DNA of 60,255 bases from assembly GCF_020523605.1 (NCBI RefSeq), contig NZ_JAJAQI010000038.1:1-60255 (forward strand), in the 5' to 3' direction. Under the pieces are notes generated by a model, which did not search any database, had not been told where the DNA came from, and saw only the letters and a list, made by a program, of their open reading frames with translations. Position numbers and translations under genes: made by a program. Source of the stretch: Roseicella aerolata. GTDB lineage: Bacteria > Pseudomonadota > Alphaproteobacteria > Acetobacterales > Acetobacteraceae. Below are positions 18,142-25,044 of the stretch, piece after piece (position 1 is the stretch's first letter; each line of letters opens with the position of its first letter).

Positions 18142-18777
18142 CTATACAAACACTGCCTTGACCATCGCCGCAAGCTCCTGCGCGGCTTTTGGGTCGCGGG
18201 GCGTCAGCTCGAGGACCGAGCGGCCGGCGGCGGCGGCGTTCGGGAAAGCCTTGCGCCGGCCGATCGGCGTCGGGAGGTATTCGAGCCCGTCCGCCTCGCC
18301 GAGCGCCTCGGCCGCGGCGTCGTTGTCCGCCCCCTGCGCGTCGGCGGCGTTGAGCACGACGACGGCGCGGAGCCGGTCGTTGATCTCCCGGGCCTCGCGC
18401 ACGAGGGCGGCGATGTTGTCGATCGCCCAGAGGTCGAAGCTCCGCGGCTGCACCGGGATCAGCACCGTGTCGGCGACGGTGAGGGCGGCGCGCAGGCTGC
18501 CGGTGTCCCGCCCGCCGACGTCGATCACCACGTCGGCGTACTTCGGGGCGAGCTGGCGGGTCTGGGTGCGGATGGCCGCGCCGTGCAGCGAGACGGCGGT
18601 GTAGCCGGGCTGGCCGAGCTGCTCAGTGCGCAGTTCGGTGAAGCCGATGGCGGTGGCCTGCTCGTCGCCGTCCACCAGCAGCACGTCCCGGCCGTCGAGG
18701 GCGCGCGCGATCGCCAGGTTGACCGCGAGGGTAGTCTTCCCGACCCCGCCCTTGGTGTTCCCGACCACGAGTATCAT
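18142..18777 (-). CDS. parA: ParA partition ATPase
   Basis: 211 residues. A deviant Walker A KGGVGKTT lies right after the start (MILVVGNTKGGVGKTT), with LLVDGDEQATA, VVIDVGGRD and a late AQELAAMVKAV helix. This is the short ParA/ParF class without an N-terminal DNA-binding domain. It uses ATP-dependent nucleoid binding to segregate plasmid copies. The ATG at 18777 is chosen because the Walker loop normally begins within 10 residues of the start; an upstream extension is Arg-rich. Confidence 0.93.
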   Translation of the reverse strand: MILVVGNTKGGVGKTTLAVNLAIARALDGRDVLLVDGDEQATAIGFTELRTEQLGQPGYTAVSLHGAAIRTQTRQLAPKYADVVIDVGGRDTGSLRAALTVADTVLIPVQPRSFDLWAIDNIAALVREAREINDRLRAVVVLNAADAQGADNDAAAEALGEADGLEYLPTPIGRRKAFPNAAAAGRSVLELTPRDPKAAQELAAMVKAVFV

Positions 18778-18789
18778 GATCCCGCTCCG

Positions 18790-18845
18790 ATGCCGCCCCG
18801 CACGCACTATAGGGGCGATTCGCCATCGGGGCGATATACATCGCA
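18790..18845 (-). promoter_or_regulatory. parA-RHH-repA promoter/operator with repeats
   Basis: Two direct repeats GGGGCGAT at 18812-18819 and 18828-18835 are 16 bp apart. A palindrome GGCGATTCGCC (18814-18824) overlaps the first, and a CGATATACA element lies at 18832-18840. Such repeats just upstream of parA are the usual binding sites of the RHH partition protein; the element may double as the centromere. TATAGT on the minus strand (18808-18813) is a possible -10. Confidence 0.5.
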
Positions 18846-18847
18846 AA

Positions 18848-18870
18848 GCGCCGGCCGGGACGGCCGGCGC
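18848..18870 (-). terminator. Terminator-like hairpin between ardC and parA
   Basis: Nine-base-pair perfect stem GCGCCGGCC / GGCCGGCGC with a five-base loop, followed on the minus strand by TTTG and on the plus strand by a GAGTTTT run. It lies 50 bases after the ardC stop and could insulate parA from ardC transcription. Confidence 0.6.
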
Positions 18871-18920
18871 GAGTTTTCAGACCGGGCAGGGGGCAGCGCC
18901 CCCTCTGCCCTGCCCCGCCG

Positions 18921-19856
18921 CTACGCCGCGGCGTCCGCCGATGCCCGGCGCGCATGCATCCAGTCGGCCGCCGCCTGGGCCTTGGCGGCCGCCACGAAGA
19001 TCGCCCGCTTGTCCGACCGCAGCACCTTCAGCCAGGACGCCACGTAGGCGGCGTGGTCCGGCCGGGGCTCGGGGACGAGGCGCAGGTCGGCGCAGAGGAA
19101 GGCCGCGCCGAGCTCCGCCACCAGCTCCTCCACCGCATAGGCCTCCTCGCCGAAGCGGCCCCGCAGGTCGCGGGCGAGACGGGAGGCGTGCCCGGTCCAG
19201 TGCGTCGCCTCGTGGGCGAGCGTGGCGTAGTAGGCGACGGCGTCCCGGAAGGCCTGGAAGGGCGGCATCCGGACCTCGTCGGCCGCCGGCGCGTAGCAGG
19301 CGCGGGCGCCGCCGTGCCGGACCGCCATGCCGAGCCCGGCGAAGAAGGCGTCCGCGTGGGCGATCCGCTCGGCCTCGGGCAGCGCGGGGAGGGCAGGGGC
19401 GTCGTAGCCGTCCACCTGGGAGGCGTTGAACACGCTGTAGCCGCGCGCGAGGAGACGGGGCCGGCCGCGCCCCTCCGCCTCGTCACCGGCCTCGTCCTCG
19501 TCGCCGCGGCCGTCCAGCGCCTTCCAGAACACGACGGGGCAGGCGCGCTCGCCCTGGCGCACTTGCGCGCCGAGCTCGCGCCACTGCCGGTAGGTCGCCC
19601 AAGCGCCGCCCGCGTAGCCCTCGGCCTGCGCCGCCGCCCAGAGCACCAGCACGTTCACGCCCCGGTAGGGCCGCCCGGTCGCGGCGTTCGCCGGCAGGGC
19701 CGAGGCGCGCCCGTCCGCCCCACCGTGCCACGGCATGCGCCAGTCGTCCGTGCCCGCCTCGACCGCCGCCGCGATGCGCTCCGTGACGCGCGCGTAGATG
19801 TCGCCCCGCGCCTCCGCGTCCTCGCCGCCGGCCCCGCGCGCCGTCCGATCCGCCAT
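18921..19856 (-). CDS. ardC: ArdC-type antirestriction protein (zincin metallopeptidase fold)
   Basis: 311 residues. The N-terminal ArdC/DUF1738 ssDNA-binding region has DIYARVTERIAAAVEAG, WRMPWHG and GRPYRGVNVLVLWAAA. The C-terminal metallopeptidase-like domain has HEATHWTGH (an HExxH zinc site) and EELVAELGAAFLC with the third ligand. ArdC proteins protect incoming single-stranded plasmid DNA from restriction during conjugation. The gene is on the oriT-proximal side, transcribed toward oriT, and carries a leader nearly identical to those of two other genes. Confidence 0.92.
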   Translation of the reverse strand: MADRTARGAGGEDAEARGDIYARVTERIAAAVEAGTDDWRMPWHGGADGRASALPANAATGRPYRGVNVLVLWAAAQAEGYAGGAWATYRQWRELGAQVRQGERACPVVFWKALDGRGDEDEAGDEAEGRGRPRLLARGYSVFNASQVDGYDAPALPALPEAERIAHADAFFAGLGMAVRHGGARACYAPAADEVRMPPFQAFRDAVAYYATLAHEATHWTGHASRLARDLRGRFGEEAYAVEELVAELGAAFLCADLRLVPEPRPDHAAYVASWLKVLRSDKRAIFVAAAKAQAAADWMHARRASADAAA

Positions 19857-19868
19857 GTTCCGCTTCCT

Positions 19869-20095
19869 TCTTCCTGCGCAGCGGGAAGCAGCCCCGCTGC
19901 TTCCCTGCCCGTCGGCGAGACCGGGGAAGGAGGGGTGGCATGCGGGCGGACGCGGCCGGACCCCGGAGGGAGCGTGGCCCCTGGGCCATGCGAGCGAGGG
20001 GTCCTGCCGCGCGGTAGGCCGCGTGCCGAGGGGAACCTCGGGGCGGCGCCCCGTGGTGCCCCGCGCCGGCGGCGCCGGAGGCGACGATCAACGGG
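19869..20095 (-). promoter_or_regulatory. Leader repeat copy A (upstream of ardC)
   Basis: About 225 bp that recur almost unchanged at 23195-23412 and 57600-57798, each time on the minus strand immediately before a start codon. On the transcript side it contains hairpins. The last, at 19883-19905, has a perfect 10-bp stem (GGGAAGCAGC) with a 3-nt loop and ends 26 nt before the ardC ATG. Another, TGGCCC..GGGCCA (19975-19988), keeps its stem while its loop changes among copies. Small indels between copies break every reading frame, so it is not coding. Confidence 0.85.
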
Positions 20096-20145
20096 GAAGG
20101 CACCGCGCAGCCGCCCGCGAGCCGCGGGGCAGGGGCACAGCGTAA

Positions 20146-20155
20146 CGATTGATTG
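20146..20155. promoter_or_regulatory. Shared upstream element of leaders A and B
   Basis: CGATTGATTG occurs here and at 23445-23454, in both cases 30-50 bp upstream of the leader repeat in surroundings that are otherwise unalike. It may be part of the promoter or an operator of the ardC and parB-like genes. Confidence 0.4.
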
Positions 20156-20373
20156 TGTAAAGCGGAGCGCTATCGGATCGCCCGCAATGCGCTGCCATTG
20201 CACAGCGCTGCGGCTGCCCTGGTGCCGGCCTCCCGACGCCGCGCACCCGGTGGGCACCGGACGCCTGGGGGCTGGCGTGACGCATGCGGACCGATATACA
20301 AGTGCAGGCGTCCGGGCCGGCGCCGCGTTGAAACGCCGCGCGCCGCCCATCATGTCAGTGGCCGGAGGTCTCG

Positions 20374-20583
20374 ATGCCCACGAAGCCGCACGCCACGGGG
20401 AAGACGAGGGCCGCGCGCCCGCGCGCGGCGGCGCCGGCACGCGCGGGCCTGCCGCGCGGCTACGGCGCGATGCGGGACGTGCCGCTGGAACTCGACCCGC
20501 GCATCGACCTGACGAAGCCGATCTACGAACAGGCCGCGGCGCTCCGGAAGGCAGCGCCGAAGCGCCCAGGGAAGCCGCGCTAG
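20374..20583 (+). CDS. Antitoxin of a VapBC-like pair
   Basis: 69 residues: a basic Ala/Arg/Pro-rich N-terminus followed by a conserved-looking C-terminus (PLELDPRIDLTKPIYEQAAALRK). GGAGG lies five bases before the ATG. It is 13 bases upstream of a PIN-domain toxin gene on the same strand, the usual antitoxin-first order, and the C-terminal half is the expected toxin-wrapping segment. The neighbouring toxin gene is broken, so this may now be an orphan antitoxin. Confidence 0.7.
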   Translation: MPTKPHATGKTRAARPRAAAPARAGLPRGYGAMRDVPLELDPRIDLTKPIYEQAAALRKAAPKRPGKPR

Positions 20584-20596
20584 ACGCCGGCGCCTG

Positions 20597-21012
20597 GTGC
20601 TGCTCGACACCCACGCGCTGCTCTGGCTGGTGCGGGGCGAGTTCCGGACGGAGGCGGCGATCGCCGCGGTGCGTGCGGCGCAGGACGAGGGGCGGCTCTA
20701 CGTCTCCGCGGTCTCGGCCTGGGAGCTCGGGGTGGCGGAGCTGAAGCGGCGCGACCGGCCGGAACTCGGCATGCCGGCGGCGCGGTGGTTCCGGCAGCCC
20801 TGGCGCTGACCGGGGCCCGGCTCGCGACGGTGAGCGTCGCGGTGGCGGCGGAGGCCTCCGCGGTGCCCGCCGTCTACGGCAGCGGCGACCCCGGCGACTG
20901 CTTCATCATCGCGACGGCGCGGGTGCGCCGGCTGCCCGTCGTCACGCGGGACGGCCGCATGCTGGCGCTGGCCGTGTCGGCGCCCGACTACCTCGAAGCG
21001 GTGGAGTGCTGA
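20597..21012 (+). pseudogene. vapC: VapC-type PIN toxin, frameshifted
   Basis: The first frame (GTG 20597 to the stop ending 20809) encodes MLLDTHALLWLVRGEF... and SAVSAWELG with the first acidic PIN residues. The second frame continues the same domain to 21012 with ALALTGARL, GDPGDCFIIATARV and VTRDGRML, which carry the remaining catalytic Asp residues. Restoring one base at about 20797-20798 joins them into one normal PIN protein of roughly 138 residues. The toxin ribonuclease is therefore inactive unless the indel is a sequencing error or is bypassed. Confidence 0.85.
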
Positions 21013-21135
21013 GGATGCACCGCGCAGCCGCTTCGCTGGCGTAGCAGAATCGGTTGGCATTCGGGACGATATACAAGCGTATGCGGGACGACAGCGGCCG
21101 GTGGCGGCGGGGTCGCGCCGCCGGGGAAGCGGAGC

Positions 21136-21164
21136 CGCGCGGGCCGGCGGTGCCGGCCCGCGCG
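21136..21164. terminator. Strong GC hairpin between vapC and the parB-like gene
   Basis: A perfect 13-bp stem (CGCGCGGGCCGGC and its complement) with a 3-base loop GGT lies between two convergent genes, followed within 30 bases by a second stem (GGGCCGCCC / GGGCGGCCC). There is no T-tract, so it is a terminator-like or RNA-stabilising structure rather than a classical intrinsic terminator. Confidence 0.55.
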
Positions 21165-21216
21165 CATGGGTGCGGGGAAGGGAGGGCCGCCCGGTCGGGG
21201 CGGCCCGGTCGTGCCC

Positions 21217-23175
21217 CTACTCGGCGGCGAGGGCAGGGGGCGCGGCGGCGTCGTTCGCGGCCACCGCGCCGGGCACGCGCAGCGCGGCGGGCAGCCAGCC
21301 CCGGCCGTCCAGGGCGGCGGCCGCCGCCTCCGCCATCGGCTCCTTCTTCATGCCGGCGAGGCGGCGCGCGGCGTCCTCGCCGGCGCCCTCGCGCACCGCG
21401 GCGAGGATCGCGGCCTTCGGCACCCGGGCGAGGTAGCTCGCCGGCGTCGCCGACCACCACCGCCGCATGTCCAGCCCCGCCGCCGCGGCGACCCTGGCCG
21501 CCACGGTGTCCCCGGGCGCCGTCCAGTCCCCGGCGCCGGCGTCCGCCACGCGGGCCACGAGGACGGCCAGCAGCCGCAGCAGCGCCGCCTCGTCCTGCCC
21601 GGCCAGCCATGCCCAGAGGCCGCGCCGGTCGGCGGGCAGGCGCGCGCGCTGCGCGGCCTCGGCCTCCTCCACGCGCCGCCGGGCCGGGCTGTCGGCGAGG
21701 CCGGCCACGCCGGCGAAGGCCGGCGGGTAGGCCGGGAAGCTCGCCACCGCGTCGCCGTAGCGGCCGTAGAAGGCGTCGCCCGCCAGGGCATGCAGCAGCA
21801 CCCGCAGCGCCAGGTCCGGCCGGCCCGCGAGCTCGGCCTGGAGCCCGAGGGTGCGGTGCGCCCGGAGCTCGGCGACGAGCGCGGCGGAGAGGGCAGGGGC
21901 CTTGTCCTCCGCGTCCTCCTCGGCGGCCGGGGCCTCGGCCCCCTCCGTGCCGGGAGAGTCCAGGGCGTCGCCGTCCTCCTCGTCCCGCCCGGCGCCATGC
22001 GGGGCCGCCGGCTTCGGCTCGTCCTCCGGCCGCACGAGGCCGCGCGTCACGGCCAGCCGGCCGTCGCCGGCGAGGGTGACGAGCGCGCCCGCGAGGGCGA
22101 GGTCCTCCGGCCGCCACGCCGCCTCCCGGACCTCGAGGGCGTCGACCTCCGCCTCGATGGCATCGAGCTCGGCGGCGACCGCCTCCGGCAGGTCGTCGTC
22201 GGTGCCGCCGTGCCCCTCCGCGAGCTCGTCGTAGCGGGCCGAGAGCGCGTCGCGGCGGGCCTCCTCCGCCTCGGTCAGCGGCGCCCTGGCCGGCCAGATG
22301 CGGCGGCAGCGCCAGAGGGCGTCCGACGCCTCCGCCCCGACCGCCACCCACCGCCAGCCCTCCGCGCGCACCGCCTCGGCCTCGGCCTCCATCCGCCGGC
22401 CGACGAGCTCCTCGAGGAGGGCGGGGTCGGCGATCCAGCCGCCGCCGTCCTCCGAGAACAGGTCGCGCTGCACGCGCCCGCCGGCCGCCTCGTAGGCGTC
22501 CAGCCCGACGAGCGCCACGCGCCGGTCCGTGGTGGGCAGCAGCGCGTCGGTCAGCAGCCGGCGGATGGTCGCCGGCGTGCGCTGCCAATCCGCGAGGCCC
22601 GCGAAGACGCGCTCCTGCGCCTCCCGGTCGTCGGTCACGGCGAAGGCGGTGACGTGGTCCAGGGTGAGGGCGCCCTCGCGGTAGGCCGCGACGATGGCGG
22701 GCGAGACGGCGGCGAGGCGGAGCCGCTGGCGCACGGTGTGGGCGGAGACGCCGAAGCGGGCGGCGATCTCCTCCACGCCCAGGCCCTCGCCGCCCCGGTG
22801 CAGCGCGGCGAAGGCCTCGAACTGGTCGGCCGGGTGCATGTCCTGCCGAACCACGTTCTCCGCAAGGCTCGCCTCTGCCGCATCCTCCCCGGCGTCGCCG
22901 TCGAGCACATGGCAGGGCACGGCGGCGCCCTTCGGCAGCCGCTTCGCCTTCGCCAGCAGCCGGAGCGCCGCGAGCCGCCGCCCGCCGGCGACCACCTCGT
23001 AGCGGCCCCCGCCCTTCGGGCGCACGACGAGGGATTGCAGCAGCCCGTGGGCGGCGATGGAGGCGGCGAGGGCCTCGACGCCCTGCCCGGCGCCGGTGCG
23101 GCGCACGTTGGCGGGGGAGGGGTCGAGCCTGCCGAGCACGATCTCGGCCGTGGCGCGGACGATGGTGTCGGTCAT
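21217..23175 (-). CDS. Large ParB-like plasmid protein
   Basis: 652 residues. The N-terminal ParB/Spo0J region is clear: LDPSPANVRRTG, HGLLQSLVVRP, VVAGGRRLAAL, ENVVRQDMHP and a helix-turn-helix VEEIAARFGVSAHTVRQRL. The long remainder is Ala/Glu-rich with no motif I can name. It is far longer than partition ParBs and is not next to parA, so it belongs to the plasmid ParB-like proteins often found with ardC and DUF932 genes. Role unproven. AAGGAGG lies eight bases before the ATG, directly downstream of leader copy B. Confidence 0.85.
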   Translation of the reverse strand: MTDTIVRATAEIVLGRLDPSPANVRRTGAGQGVEALAASIAAHGLLQSLVVRPKGGGRYEVVAGGRRLAALRLLAKAKRLPKGAAVPCHVLDGDAGEDAAEASLAENVVRQDMHPADQFEAFAALHRGGEGLGVEEIAARFGVSAHTVRQRLRLAAVSPAIVAAYREGALTLDHVTAFAVTDDREAQERVFAGLADWQRTPATIRRLLTDALLPTTDRRVALVGLDAYEAAGGRVQRDLFSEDGGGWIADPALLEELVGRRMEAEAEAVRAEGWRWVAVGAEASDALWRCRRIWPARAPLTEAEEARRDALSARYDELAEGHGGTDDDLPEAVAAELDAIEAEVDALEVREAAWRPEDLALAGALVTLAGDGRLAVTRGLVRPEDEPKPAAPHGAGRDEEDGDALDSPGTEGAEAPAAEEDAEDKAPALSAALVAELRAHRTLGLQAELAGRPDLALRVLLHALAGDAFYGRYGDAVASFPAYPPAFAGVAGLADSPARRRVEEAEAAQRARLPADRRGLWAWLAGQDEAALLRLLAVLVARVADAGAGDWTAPGDTVAARVAAAAGLDMRRWWSATPASYLARVPKAAILAAVREGAGEDAARRLAGMKKEPMAEAAAAALDGRGWLPAALRVPGAVAANDAAAPPALAAE

Positions 23176-23194
23176 GTGGTGATCCTCCTTCGTG

Positions 23195-23412
23195 GCAGCG
23201 GGAAGCAGCCCCGCTGCTTCCCTGCCCGTCGGCGAGACCGGGGAAGGAGGGGTGGCATGCGGGCGGGCGCGGCCGGGCCCCGGGGGGAGCGTGGCCCCGC
23301 GGGCCATGCGAGCGAGGGGTCCTGCCGCGCCGTAGGCCGCGTGCCGGGGGAACCTCGGGGCGGCGCCCCGTGGTGCCCCGCGCCGGCGGCGCCGGAGGCG
23401 ACGATCAACGGG
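23195..23412 (-). promoter_or_regulatory. Leader repeat copy B (upstream of the parB-like gene)
   Basis: It differs from copy A at only about six positions over roughly 217 bp, including one single-base deletion and one loop change. The 10-bp hairpin at 23200-23222 ends 24 nt before the ATG at 23175 and just upstream of the ribosome site. The loop of the TGGCCC/GGGCCA hairpin is GCG here against AG in copy A and AAA in copy C, with the stem intact. Confidence 0.85.
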
Positions 23413-23444
23413 AAATCAGCATAGGCCCACGGTGCAGAGATGTG

Positions 23445-23454
23445 CGATTGATTG
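23445..23454. promoter_or_regulatory. Shared upstream element, second copy
   Basis: CGATTGATTG, matching 20146-20155. On the minus strand it follows GATATAAAGG (23456-23465), a possible -10 for the parB-like transcript. Confidence 0.4.
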
Positions 23455-23505
23455 CGCCTTTATATCGCTTAGGAAGCGCTTCGCTGCTGGTTCGCAATTG
23501 TTCTG

Positions 23506-23646
23506 TTGCGCAGGCAGGCGACCAAGCGCCGGCAGCTTTCCGCGTATCCGGAGGCACACTTCGAGGTCGACGGCGCCGGCATGACGCTCCACCATTCCGA
23601 GCCTCCGGTCAGGAAGCGCCCGGTGGCGGTCGGAGAGGCCGACTGA
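23506..23646 (+). CDS. Possible short ORF or gene remnant
   Basis: A reading frame from TTG 23506 encodes 46 residues with a protein-like C-terminus (AHFEVDGAGMTLHHSEPP). There is no good ribosome site and no recognised family. It lies where backbone gives way to the defence island, so it may be the tail of a gene truncated at the insertion boundary. The 300 bases from 23413 otherwise hold only the parB-like promoter. Confidence 0.25.
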   Translation: MRRQATKRRQLSAYPEAHFEVDGAGMTLHHSEPPVRKRPVAVGEAD

Positions 23647-23689
23647 GGCGGCGGGGCGTTGTGATATCGTGGGCGCCCGGCGATCCCCT

Positions 23690-24037
23690 GTAAGGCGATC
23701 GACTCTCGGGGACTTTCCAGTTTTTCATTCCAATCCGGTCAATGACCGTGCTATGTCGCTACCACCCCAGCATTACGGGGGGACTCTCGCGCGTCTTCAT
23801 GGCTCACCCATGAGGAGGCATGGACCGTCACGGCCGACCCGGAGGATCACTCTAGGAAGGTCGTTACGACTTGGTTAGTGGCTACGCAGCCATGGCATGG
23901 CCGCTGGGGCAAGTAGGGTCCCCTGTTCATGAAAACTGAACGCAGGCTTGGCCTCGCTCTGATGTGGATCAAGGTGTCATACTGGCTGGTAAAGCTGGTT
24001 GATGCCGTGATGAAGCTGATGGGCGGGGCCACTAACT
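23690..24037 (+). ncRNA. Candidate structured RNA upstream of the reverse transcriptase
   Basis: About 350 bases of low coding potential are rich in short stem-loops: CGGTC-AAT-GACCG (23736-23748), CCCC...GGGG (23765-23780), CATGG-CTCAC-CCATG (23798-23812), GTCGT-T-ACGAC (23860-23870) and GGCT-ACGC-AGCC (23880-23891). Many defence-associated reverse transcriptases and retrons use a template or partner RNA encoded just upstream. The boundaries and the existence of the RNA are inference. Confidence 0.35.
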
Positions 24038-24063
24038 ATGAACTACGACGCATTCACCCATAA
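23929..24063 (+). CDS. 44-residue hydrophobic ORF overlapping the reverse transcriptase start
   Basis: ATG 23929 opens a frame of 44 codons with a basic N-terminus (MKTERR) and an aliphatic/aromatic helix (ALMWIKVSYWLVKLVDAV), ending 26 bases inside the reverse transcriptase gene in another frame. It looks like a single-pass membrane peptide. No Shine-Dalgarno is visible. It could be a real small effector or a chance frame inside the upstream RNA. Confidence 0.35.
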   Translation: MKTERRLGLALMWIKVSYWLVKLVDAVMKLMGGATNYELRRIHP

Positions 24064-24805
24064 GTTCACGACCGACCGAGGCTTGCTGATCTTCGTCCCG
24101 ACCAAAAAGGGCCAGGAGGACGGCAGACGGATCATCAAGGCCGTACTCAAGCATTGGTCGCCGCCCGACTATTTTTTCCATTTCCAGAAGGGCGGGCACG
24201 TCGCGGCGAGCTTGGTTCACCTCTCGAACCCCGAGTTCGCGCGCCTCGACATTAGATCGTTCTTCGATAGCGTCACCCGGCCGAAGATCCACCGCGCGCT
24301 CCGCAAGGTGGGCTTTTCACAGAAGTCGGCCTGGGAGACCGCGCAGGTCAGCACCGTGCGCAAGCCAGGCGCGACGGGGTTCAGCCTGCCGTTCGGCTTC
24401 GTGCAGTCGCCCGTCCTGGCCTCGATCGCCCTGGACCAATCTGCGCTCGGCAAGGCGCTCAGCGCCGCGGCGGGCGAGATCCGCTTGGCGGTCTACATGG
24501 ACGATGTCTTGATGTCGGCCGACGGCGAGGAGGCGCTGGCACGGCATGTCGTCACCCTCGACGCGGCGGCAGAGGAAGCCGGCTTCGAGCTGCATCCGCA
24601 CAAGCGTCAGCTCGGCACCGTGGTCGAGGCATTTAACCTGCGGCTGACCACCGGGGAGGCGAGGGTCACCGACGCGCGGATGGATCAGTTCGCGGCGGTG
24701 GAGCGGACCAAGACGGGGCTGCGGGAAGCGGCGATCGTGCATTACGTCGAGGGCATCAACCCGGACCAGGCGGAGGAGCTGAAGACGATCTACGGCGCGA
24801 TCTGA
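24038..24805 (+). CDS. Compact reverse transcriptase, probably defence-associated
   Basis: 255 residues holding little more than fingers and palm. Motif A is ARLDIRSFFDS (Asp71), motif B LPFGFVQSPVLAS (117-129), and the catalytic motif C is AVYMDDVLMS (Asp155, Asp156). GFELHPHKRQLG (182-193) resembles motifs D/E. There is no maturase, endonuclease or X domain as in group II introns and no visible fused effector. The N-terminal YFFHFQKGGHVAA stretch and the setting beside CBASS suggest a UG/Abi-type antiviral reverse transcriptase. I cannot assign it to a numbered DRT class. The upstream start context is weak. Confidence 0.85.
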   Translation: MNYDAFTHKFTTDRGLLIFVPTKKGQEDGRRIIKAVLKHWSPPDYFFHFQKGGHVAASLVHLSNPEFARLDIRSFFDSVTRPKIHRALRKVGFSQKSAWETAQVSTVRKPGATGFSLPFGFVQSPVLASIALDQSALGKALSAAAGEIRLAVYMDDVLMSADGEEALARHVVTLDAAAEEAGFELHPHKRQLGTVVEAFNLRLTTGEARVTDARMDQFAAVERTKTGLREAAIVHYVEGINPDQAEELKTIYGAI

Positions 24806-24932
24806 GTGTCGAAGCGCCGGACCTGCACGTCCGTCTTCACGGTCGCGCTGCAAGGCGCGAGCACGAAAATCTTGTGGCCGGGATGCTTCAGCGCCAGGTG
24901 CCGGGCCTATTCCTCGGCGCGCTCCAGGGTGG

Positions 24933-25012
24933 GCCAGAGATAACGGAACGCGCCGCCGCGTTCCCGCTCCGTCCCGCTATGCTACGCGGCCGCGCATTCC
25001 GTTACCTCTGGC
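24933..25012. repeat. 80-bp imperfect inverted repeat downstream of the reverse transcriptase
   Basis: Arms 24933-24953 and 24992-25012 (GCCAGAG.TAACGGA.. type) match at 19 of 21 positions, and inner GCCGCG/CGCGGC arms extend the pairing. As RNA it would fold into one long hairpin. It lies between the convergent reverse transcriptase and capP genes, so it could be a two-way terminator, a template RNA for the reverse transcriptase, or a recombination site. Confidence 0.6.
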
Positions 25013-25044
25013 CTAGGCTGCGCGAACGCGCCTACCACGCCTAC

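Noticed and set aside
23175-23307. In-frame upstream extension of the ParB-like protein through leader copy B (a frame beginning MARGATLPPG)
   Set aside because: The same DNA in copies A and C is shifted by single-base indels relative to its downstream gene, and a consensus ribosome site marks ATG 23175.
24038-24805. Group II intron maturase or diversity-generating retroelement RT
   Set aside because: No maturase/X or endonuclease domain, no intron boundary or domain V-like hairpin, and no template/variable repeat pair was seen nearby.
24038-24805. Classical retron
   Set aside because: Motif C is YMDD rather than the usual YADD of retron RTs, and no msr/msd with an obvious a1/a2 inverted pair was found. 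A retron-like RNA is not excluded, only unsupported.
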